From M55B144 sp964550615 (GTDB taxonomy: Bacteria; Bipolaricaulota; Bipolaricaulia; UBA7950; UBA9294), in contig CAZKAB010000002.1 in assembly GCA_964550615.1 (NCBI GenBank), forward strand, positions 1 through 64,000: a stretch of DNA of 64,000 nt, given 5' to 3'. The notes below the pieces were generated by a model, which searched no databases, was not told where the DNA came from, and worked only from the letters and a program-made list of their open reading frames with translations. Position numbers and translations under genes: made by a program. Shown piece after piece: positions 58,960-64,000 of this stretch. Within the stretch, counting starts at the first letter, position 1, and each line of letters begins with the position of its first letter.

Positions 58960-60132
58960 CTACGTATCTCCGGTACTGCTCGGATACTTGAGGCCGGTAC
59001 CGGTATTGAATAGGACAACGGTCTCTTCGCGCGCGATCAGCCCTTTGGAGAGAAGCTGATTCAAGGCGGCGAAAGCCGCTCCTCCCTCAGGGCATGCAAA
59101 AATGCCTTCATTTCTCGTCATCTCGTACTGAGCAGCGATCAGAGCCTCGTCAGAAACGGCGATTGCGGTCCCGCTGCTCTCCCGCAGCGCCCTAAGAATA
59201 AGGAAGTCCCCGATTGCCTGCGGTACTCGCAGTCCGGCGGCAGCAGTGCGGGCACCTTCCCATGGTGCTGCGAATTCTTCTCCGCTGGAAAACGCACGCG
59301 GTATCGGCGCGCAGCCCTCTGCCTGTACGGAGATCATGCGCGGTCGCTTACCATCTACCCAACCGAGCGATTTCAACTCGGAAAATGCCTTCCACATGCC
59401 AATTAGGCCGGTACCGCCGCCGGTCGGGTAGATGACGACATCCGGCAAGTGCCACCCGAAGTTCTCGGCAAGCTCGTAGCCCATCGTCTTCTTGCCTTCC
59501 AGTCGATACGGCTCCTTGAGAGTGGATACGTCGAACCATCCATGTTCGAGCGCGCCGGCGTGCGCGCGTTTGCCACAGTCGGTGATCAGGCCGTCCACAA
59601 GTGTGACATCGGCGCCGTACGCCGCGCACTCCATTCTAAACGGCAGAGGGACATCCTTGGGCATGAATACGTGCGCCTTCATCCCTGCACGCGCCGCGTA
59701 GGCGGCCATCGCTCCGGCGGCGTTCCCGGCCGAAGGAATAACGACTTCTGTGACGCCGAGTTCCTTGGCACGGGAGATCGCCATCGTAAGCCCGCGTGCC
59801 TTGAATGAACCGGTCGGGTTAACGCCCTCGTCTTTGATGAACAGTCGCGGCATCCCGAGCGCCTGCCCGAGGCGGCGCGCATGGATGAGCGGCGTGAAAC
59901 CTTCTCCCAGAGAGACAATATGCTCATCGCTCTCTACAGGAAGAAGTTCTCGGTAGCGCCACAACGTCGGAACACGTCCGGCGACGTCATCGCGGGAGAC
60001 GCAGCTTGCCGCACGCGTGAGGTCGTAGCGGGCAATTAGCGGGCGGCCGCACTCCGGGCAAACGGTGTGCAGCATATCGGCCGGGTATTGCTTCCGGCAG
60101 AGCCCACATTCGAGATGCGTAAGGAACGTCAC
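58960..60132 (-). CDS. thrC: Threonine synthase (PLP-dependent), archaeal-like with N-terminal zinc ribbon
   Basis: The 390-residue enzyme converts O-phosphohomoserine to threonine. An N-terminal zinc-ribbon-like part has CGLC and CPEC pairs. The PLP lysine lies in NPTGSFKARGLTMAISRAK, the phosphate-binding loop in SAGNAAGAMAAYAARAGM, and the glycine-rich PTGGGTGLIGMWKAF follows. The GTG 60132 start overlaps the transketolase stop by four bases and has AAAGGA seven bases upstream. Other PLP lyases of this fold are possible, but the zinc-ribbon form is typical of threonine synthase. Confidence 0.88.
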   Translation of the reverse strand: MTFLTHLECGLCRKQYPADMLHTVCPECGRPLIARYDLTRAASCVSRDDVAGRVPTLWRYRELLPVESDEHIVSLGEGFTPLIHARRLGQALGMPRLFIKDEGVNPTGSFKARGLTMAISRAKELGVTEVVIPSAGNAAGAMAAYAARAGMKAHVFMPKDVPLPFRMECAAYGADVTLVDGLITDCGKRAHAGALEHGWFDVSTLKEPYRLEGKKTMGYELAENFGWHLPDVVIYPTGGGTGLIGMWKAFSELKSLGWVDGKRPRMISVQAEGCAPIPRAFSSGEEFAAPWEGARTAAAGLRVPQAIGDFLILRALRESSGTAIAVSDEALIAAQYEMTRNEGIFACPEGGAAFAALNQLLSKGLIAREETVVLFNTGTGLKYPSSTGDT

Positions 60133-61088
60133 GCGCTGGTCCTTTGACCCTCCAGGGCCTCTCTTATCGCGGCAATAATGCCATTGGTATCGAGGCCGTA
60201 ATAAGCGAGGAGTGCGTCTGCCGATCCCGACTGGCCGAATCGATCGTGCATTCCTACGCGTACTACGCGGGTGGGAACGTTTTCGGAGAGGAGTTCGCAC
60301 ACGGCGCTTCCCAGGCCGCCGTTTATTTGGTGTTCCTCCGCAGTGATCACCAGGCCGGTCTTCTCTGCCGAGCGCACGAGCGTTTCGCCATCGAGCGGTT
60401 TGATCGTGGAAACGTTGACTACCTCCACTGAGATCCCGTCATTGGAGAGAGCTTCACGCGCCGCCAGCGCCGACGAAACAAGGACGCCGCATGCGAAGAC
60501 CGAAATATCGCTTCCCTCCTCCAGTACGTGAGCTCGCCCAAGCTCGAATTGATAGTCTTCGTCCAGTATGACCGGGAACTTGGCGCGCGCCAGGCGCACA
60601 TAGACCGGGCCATCGTCATACGCGGCGGCGAAGCGGGTAACCGCGGCTGCCTCTACGGCATCTGCGGGCACGATAACCGTCATGTTCGGGAGCACACGCA
60701 TATTCGAGATGTCTTCGAGCATTTGATGGCTTGCCCCGTCCTCGCCGACCGTAAGGCCGGCATGGGTAGCTGCGATGCGCACGGGAATCTTGGGATAGGC
60801 GATGACCTGCCTAACCTGCTCCCATGCCTTGCCGGTGGCGAACATGGCGAAGGTCGACGCAAACGGGCGATAACCGCCCATCGCCAGCCCGGCGGCGATT
60901 CCCATCATGTCCGCCTCGGCAACTCCAATGTTGAAGAACCTGTCCGGGTGCGCCTCAGCGAACAGCCCGGTCTTAGTCGATCCGGCTAGATCTGCGGTGA
61001 GAACGACGATCCTATCATCCTCGCTCCCCAGCGAGACAAGCGTCTTTCCATAGGCGGTGCGCGTTTCCTCGAAACGGTCGAATGTCAC
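60129..61088 (-). CDS. Transketolase, C-terminal subunit of a split enzyme
   Basis: The 319-residue protein equals the C-terminal half of transketolase. The pyrimidine-binding domain has RTAYGKTLVSLGSEDDRIVVLTADLAGSTKT, NIGVAEADMMGIAAGLAMGGYRPFASTFA with the catalytic Glu, and HAGLTVGEDGASHQMLEDIS. The C-terminal domain follows (GVLVSSALAAREAL, TIKPLDGETLVRSAEKTGLVITAEEHQINGGLG). The N-terminal, thiamine-diphosphate-phosphate-binding subunit is not adjacent. The GTG start overlaps the fsa stop by four bases with GGAGGAG eight bases upstream. Confidence 0.93.
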   Translation of the reverse strand: MTFDRFEETRTAYGKTLVSLGSEDDRIVVLTADLAGSTKTGLFAEAHPDRFFNIGVAEADMMGIAAGLAMGGYRPFASTFAMFATGKAWEQVRQVIAYPKIPVRIAATHAGLTVGEDGASHQMLEDISNMRVLPNMTVIVPADAVEAAAVTRFAAAYDDGPVYVRLARAKFPVILDEDYQFELGRAHVLEEGSDISVFACGVLVSSALAAREALSNDGISVEVVNVSTIKPLDGETLVRSAEKTGLVITAEEHQINGGLGSAVCELLSENVPTRVVRVGMHDRFGQSGSADALLAYYGLDTNGIIAAIREALEGQRTSA

Positions 61089-61723
61089 TTCTTCATCTCC
61101 TCCCAATCTTTGAGGAATCGCTCGATCCCTACATCGGTCAACGGATGACTAAACAGCTTCTTCAGAACGCCGTAAGGTACAGTGGCGATGTCGGCGCCGA
61201 GGAGGGCGGCATCGAGCACGTGCCGAGGGTGACGTACGCTCGCCACGATCACTTCAGTGCCCAAAACATACTCATCATAGATATCGAGAATCTGCGAAAC
61301 GAGTTCCATCCCGTCGCCCGATACATCGTCGATCCTGCCTACGAACGGGGAGACGAAGCTTGCACCGCACTTGGCAGCCAATAGCGCCTGCGTCGCCGAG
61401 AATACCAGCGTGACGTTCGTGCGGATCCCGTCCGTTGACAGCCCCTGCACCGCCTTCATCCCTTCTTCGGTCATCGGAATCTTGACAACAACGTTGTCGT
61501 CGATCCTGGCAAGCGCACGTCCCTGCGCGAGCATCCCTTCGGCGTCCAATGCGGTCGCTTCCGCGCTCACTGGTCCGTCGACGATACCGCAGATCTCGGC
61601 GATTATCTCTTCAAACGGGCGCTTCTCGCGGGCGACGAGTGACGGATTGGTCGTCACGCCGTCGACGAGCCAAGCCATCTCGCGGATCTCGGAGACATTC
61701 GCTGTATCAATGAATAGTTTCAT
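61085..61723 (-). CDS. Transaldolase / fructose-6-phosphate aldolase (TalC/FSA type)
   Basis: The 212-residue TIM barrel is the short transaldolase form: MKLFIDTANVSEIREM, DGVTTNPSLVA, the Schiff-base Lys in NVVVKIPMTEEG, NVTLVFSATQALLAAKCGASFVSPFVGRIDD, and VIVASVRHPRHVLDAALLGADIATVP. It either transfers dihydroxyacetone units in the pentose phosphate pathway or cleaves fructose-6-phosphate. Context (transketolase half next door) favours transaldolase. It follows nfo by nine bases. Confidence 0.94.
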   Translation of the reverse strand: MKLFIDTANVSEIREMAWLVDGVTTNPSLVAREKRPFEEIIAEICGIVDGPVSAEATALDAEGMLAQGRALARIDDNVVVKIPMTEEGMKAVQGLSTDGIRTNVTLVFSATQALLAAKCGASFVSPFVGRIDDVSGDGMELVSQILDIYDEYVLGTEVIVASVRHPRHVLDAALLGADIATVPYGVLKKLFSHPLTDVGIERFLKDWEEMKK

Positions 61724-61732
61724 CGCTCCTCC

Positions 61733-62596
61733 TTATTCGTGACGCAGAGCTCTTACCTGCTTCAAGTTTATCTGGTCGGCATCTGCATGACTATCAATCT
61801 CTTTCGGGGTCTCCAGAATGAACGGCAGGTGGCGCAAGGATGGGTGATTTACCACACGTGAAATGCCCTCGACACCAATGTCGCCGCGGCCGATGTGTTC
61901 GTGGCGATCGCGCCTTGAGCCGAGCGGGAATTTGGAGTCGTTTAAGTGAATCAATTCGAGGTGATCGATTCCAACTTCCCGTTCGAACTCGGAGAGTGTG
62001 TCAGCGATTGCGTCATCGGTCCGCAATTCGTAACCGGCGGAAAACGCGTGGCACGTGTCGAGGCAGATCCCGATGCGGTTGGCGTCGGCAAGGTCTGCGA
62101 GAATCTTCCCCAATTCGAAAAATGTTGTGCCCATCGTCGTTCCCGCTCCGGCCGTGTTTTCCAGCAATAGGCGGATGTTTGGATAACGTGCGAATTCATC
62201 AGCGTCGATTGCCATGTCGAGGGCGGCGACGATGCGATCGATTCCCGCCTCGATTCCGGTCTCCTTATGCGCCCCAAGGTGGGTGACGATGTGGTCGATT
62301 CCAAGGAGACCGGCGCGTCGGATCTCCTCGATGAGCGACGCCACCGAACGTTCGAACAGCTCGTCATCCGGGCTCGCGAGGTTGAGAAGATACATTGTGT
62401 GGATAACAACATATTCGACCTCAGATGAGGCAAACTGGGAGCGAAACGCGGCGGCGGCGTCTTCATCGACGGGCTTCATGCGCCACGAGGAAGCGTTGTG
62501 CGAGAAGATCTGCATTGCGTTTATGCCAAGTGATTCCGCTTCGACAAGCGCCTTTGAAAACCCCTTTCCGATCGATAGATGACATCCGAGAAGCAT
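61733..62596 (-). CDS. nfo: Endonuclease IV (AP endonuclease)
   Basis: The 287-residue TIM-barrel enzyme cleaves DNA at abasic sites using three metal ions. It shows LLGCHLSIGKGFSKALVEAESLG, MQIFSHNASSW, YVVIHTMYLLNLASPDDELFERSVASL, VTHLGAHKETG, LLLENTAGAGTTMG, GICLDTCHAFSAGYELRT, LIHLNDSKFPLGSRRDRHEHIGRGDIG, and FILETPKEID, which contain the metal ligands. GGGGAGGGAG precedes ATG 62596. It leads the minus-strand gene string that includes fsa, transketolase and thrC. The 269 bases upstream show nothing I can name. Confidence 0.96.
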   Translation of the reverse strand: MLLGCHLSIGKGFSKALVEAESLGINAMQIFSHNASSWRMKPVDEDAAAAFRSQFASSEVEYVVIHTMYLLNLASPDDELFERSVASLIEEIRRAGLLGIDHIVTHLGAHKETGIEAGIDRIVAALDMAIDADEFARYPNIRLLLENTAGAGTTMGTTFFELGKILADLADANRIGICLDTCHAFSAGYELRTDDAIADTLSEFEREVGIDHLELIHLNDSKFPLGSRRDRHEHIGRGDIGVEGISRVVNHPSLRHLPFILETPKEIDSHADADQINLKQVRALRHE

Positions 62597-62865
62597 CTCT
62601 CCCTCCCCGGGCAATCATACTCCACCCGGACGGCGCGGGCGACCGATCCCAGTATTGCGCCGAAGCGTGACTAGCTTGCGAAAACTTCACCTTACACTAA
62701 CCGGACTGATACTTGAGGCCTGCGGAAGCGAGATTGTCTGGGATGGATCTCAGGTATCAATGGCATGGCCAAAACATGTACCAAAGGACGATGTGGTTTC
62801 TGGGTACACTCGCATTGGCTGGTTGATATACAACGTGGCGCAGATACGTCGCTTTGTCTGGCTTT

Positions 62866-63915
62866 CTACATGCTGCTTGCCACTGCGCTTGCGGCGTCGA
62901 CCAGGCCGGCGCCGAATCTGGCGGAGTCGCCGATCTGGTCGCTAGTACTTTCGAGGAGAGCGATCGCTTGTGTGCTCGATATCCCGGGATGAGAGGAGAG
63001 AATAAGGGCGAGCGTGCCGGTGACGTGCGGTGCCGCAAACGATGTCCCGGAGCTTGTGCCTGCATAACCGCCGGGGAAGATAGACGTGACTTTCTCTCCG
63101 GGAGCGGCGACGGCTACATCGGCGCCGTAGTTGCTGAAACCCGCCAAGTGGTCACTTTGATCGGTAGCGGATACGGCAAGGACGGACGAGTACCTTCCCG
63201 GATAGCTCACTTGCGATTTTCCATCGTTTCCCGCAATCCCCACCACGATCACTCCCTGCCGGGCGGCTCGTTTCAGCGCCTGCTCAAAAACGAGTGGCGG
63301 CTTGCCGTTGGCGTAGATACTCATGTTGATTATGTCGGCGCCGTTGTCGACCGCGTATTCGATCGCCTCTACGAACTTGTCCCAATCCGATCCGTAGAAC
63401 AGGTTCTTGGAATCGAGGAGGCGTAGGTCCATGATTCGCACTCCGGGGGCGACGCCGGCAGCCTTGTCTTCGCCTGGCTGCGCGGCGATGATCCCGGCGA
63501 CGAACGTGCCGTGCCAGTGGAGCTTCGATCCGGTGAGCGAGCTGGCGTCGTTGTCACGGAAGTCCCAGCCGTGCATATCGTCGACATACCCGTTGTGATC
63601 GTCATCGATTCCATTTCCCGCTATTTCCCCGTTGTTGGTCCAAATCTCTCCCTGCAGCTGAGGCGCGCTCGTGTCGATTCCGGAGTCGATGACTGCTACA
63701 ACCACGTCATTCGAGCCGGTCGTGCATGTCCACGCCTGCGGTGCCTGAATCCGTTCGATCCCCCAGGAAAGCGAATTGGCGTCGACTGTGCCGACCGATC
63801 CGGTTCCCCCGGCGCCGCCGGCAACGGTCGGTCCCTGCGAACCGTAAAGCGAGATGAAAAGCGCTAACAAGGCGCCGGTTATTGCGATGTATTTTAAGGT
63901 TCTCTTGTTCTTCAT
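62866..63915 (-). CDS. Secreted subtilisin-like serine protease (S8), under cyclic-di-GMP riboswitch control
   Basis: The 349-residue protein has a signal peptide (MKNKRTLKYIAITGALLALFISLYG) and a complete subtilase domain. The catalytic Asp is in VVAVIDSGID (D77), His in HWHGTFVAG (H135), the oxyanion Asn in GIAGNDG (N230) and Ser in GTSFAAPHVTG (S292). The DDDHNGYVDD insertion (about 104-113) may bind calcium. There is no separate propeptide domain or cell-wall anchor. The ATG is directly behind a class-I cyclic-di-GMP aptamer and has no ribosome binding site of its own, so the second messenger probably controls protease output. Confidence 0.93.
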   Translation of the reverse strand: MKNKRTLKYIAITGALLALFISLYGSQGPTVAGGAGGTGSVGTVDANSLSWGIERIQAPQAWTCTTGSNDVVVAVIDSGIDTSAPQLQGEIWTNNGEIAGNGIDDDHNGYVDDMHGWDFRDNDASSLTGSKLHWHGTFVAGIIAAQPGEDKAAGVAPGVRIMDLRLLDSKNLFYGSDWDKFVEAIEYAVDNGADIINMSIYANGKPPLVFEQALKRAARQGVIVVGIAGNDGKSQVSYPGRYSSVLAVSATDQSDHLAGFSNYGADVAVAAPGEKVTSIFPGGYAGTSSGTSFAAPHVTGTLALILSSHPGISSTQAIALLESTSDQIGDSARFGAGLVDAASAVASSM

Positions 63916-63916
63916 A

Positions 63917-63995
63917 TTCGGCGGCCCGGCTGCCCTCTGGGGGTCCGTGGCTTTGCGTCGCCTCCTTACGAAGGGTTTGCCTTTTCGGATGGATG
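63917..63995 (-). promoter_or_regulatory. Cyclic-di-GMP-I (GEMM-I) riboswitch
   Basis: On the minus strand the aptamer shows the class-I signatures in order: AAAAGGCAAACC, a stem capped by a GTAA (GNRA) tetraloop, GACGCAAAGCCACGG, a short second stem, and GCAGCCGGGCCGCCGA. These match the conserved core (GGCAAACC, ACGCAAAGCC, GCCGGG...GCCGA) and the tetraloop expected to dock with its receptor. The last aptamer base lies two to three bases before the protease ATG. The promoter is outside the window. Confidence 0.95.
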
Positions 63996-64000
63996 CTATC

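Overview
The window looks like chromosomal DNA of an uncultured, probably anaerobic, peptide- and amino-acid-fermenting bacterium. By eye the GC content is in the mid-50s percent (not computed). No tRNA, rRNA, CRISPR array, insertion sequence or phage gene was seen. The gene set includes a single-chain ADP-forming acyl-CoA synthetase, three AMP-forming acyl-CoA synthetases, several peptidases (PepT, M29, M42, a subtilase, an HExxH peptidase), iron-sulfur L-serine dehydratase, ferrous-iron and probable nickel uptake, many secreted PKD/Cys-rich proteins, and archaeal-like versions of ProS and threonine synthase. This mix would fit Candidatus Bipolaricaulota (Acetothermia/OP1) or a similarly deep lineage, but that assignment is inference; a 16S or marker-gene placement would settle it. 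The 100-N gap flanked by an exact 55-base duplication shows the contig is a scaffolded short-read (probably metagenomic) assembly.

Layout. 1-3.7 kb: tail of a PKD/dockerin protein, a secreted metallopeptidase, a PAP2 phosphatase and a DedA protein split by the gap. 3.7-6.1 kb (minus): ruvX-ruvA-yigZ-unknown, tightly coupled. 6.2-12.1 kb: acyl-CoA synthetase, exported protein, cytidine deaminase, facing pyrimidine-nucleoside phosphorylase, then BtpA-family protein and a PfkB kinase. 12.1-16.5 kb: a LolA-like protein, then a feoA-fur-feoB iron operon with a consensus promoter and a palindromic operator, and an AhpD-like protein. 17.1-21.4 kb: proS, pepT, a SemiSWEET-like protein and an M29 aminopeptidase. 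21.4-25.9 kb: DinB and MmcQ proteins, an SPL-type radical SAM protein, an ABC-2 exporter and an alpha/beta hydrolase. 25.9-29.2 kb (minus): nikR with a metal ABC transporter whose binding protein has an altered ligand set, plus an FmdE-like protein. 29.3-40.2 kb: secreted proteins, sdaA, small proteins, frameshifted prfB, a diaminopentanoate-dehydrogenase-like enzyme and rarA. 40.2-46.4 kb (mostly minus): a 56-residue ribbon-helix-helix protein, two tandem acyl-CoA synthetases, trxB and xseAB. 46.5-50.7 kb: rnpA, greA, lysS, PAP2 and an aminotransferase. 50.9-55.7 kb: M42 peptidase, Cys-rich protein, DUF5317 protein and acd. 56.0-62.6 kb (minus): nfo, fsa, half of a split transketolase, thrC, MATE and asnS. 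62.9-64 kb (minus): a subtilase gene directly behind a class-I cyclic-di-GMP riboswitch.

How the genes fit together. Secreted and cytosolic peptidases would feed serine dehydratase, an aminotransferase and the acyl-CoA synthetases, with ATP recovered by the ADP-forming enzyme. The deaminase, phosphorylase, BtpA and PfkB genes form a plausible nucleoside-salvage block. Transaldolase and the transketolase half belong to the non-oxidative pentose phosphate pathway. Iron and nickel supply each have their own regulator, with candidate operators visible over their promoters.

The most notable observations are the cyclic-di-GMP riboswitch abutting the protease start codon, the NikR-linked ABC/FmdE operon with a non-canonical binding protein, and a recurring pattern of -10 boxes only 7-11 bases upstream of start codons that lack ribosome binding sites, which suggests leaderless mRNAs are common in this organism.
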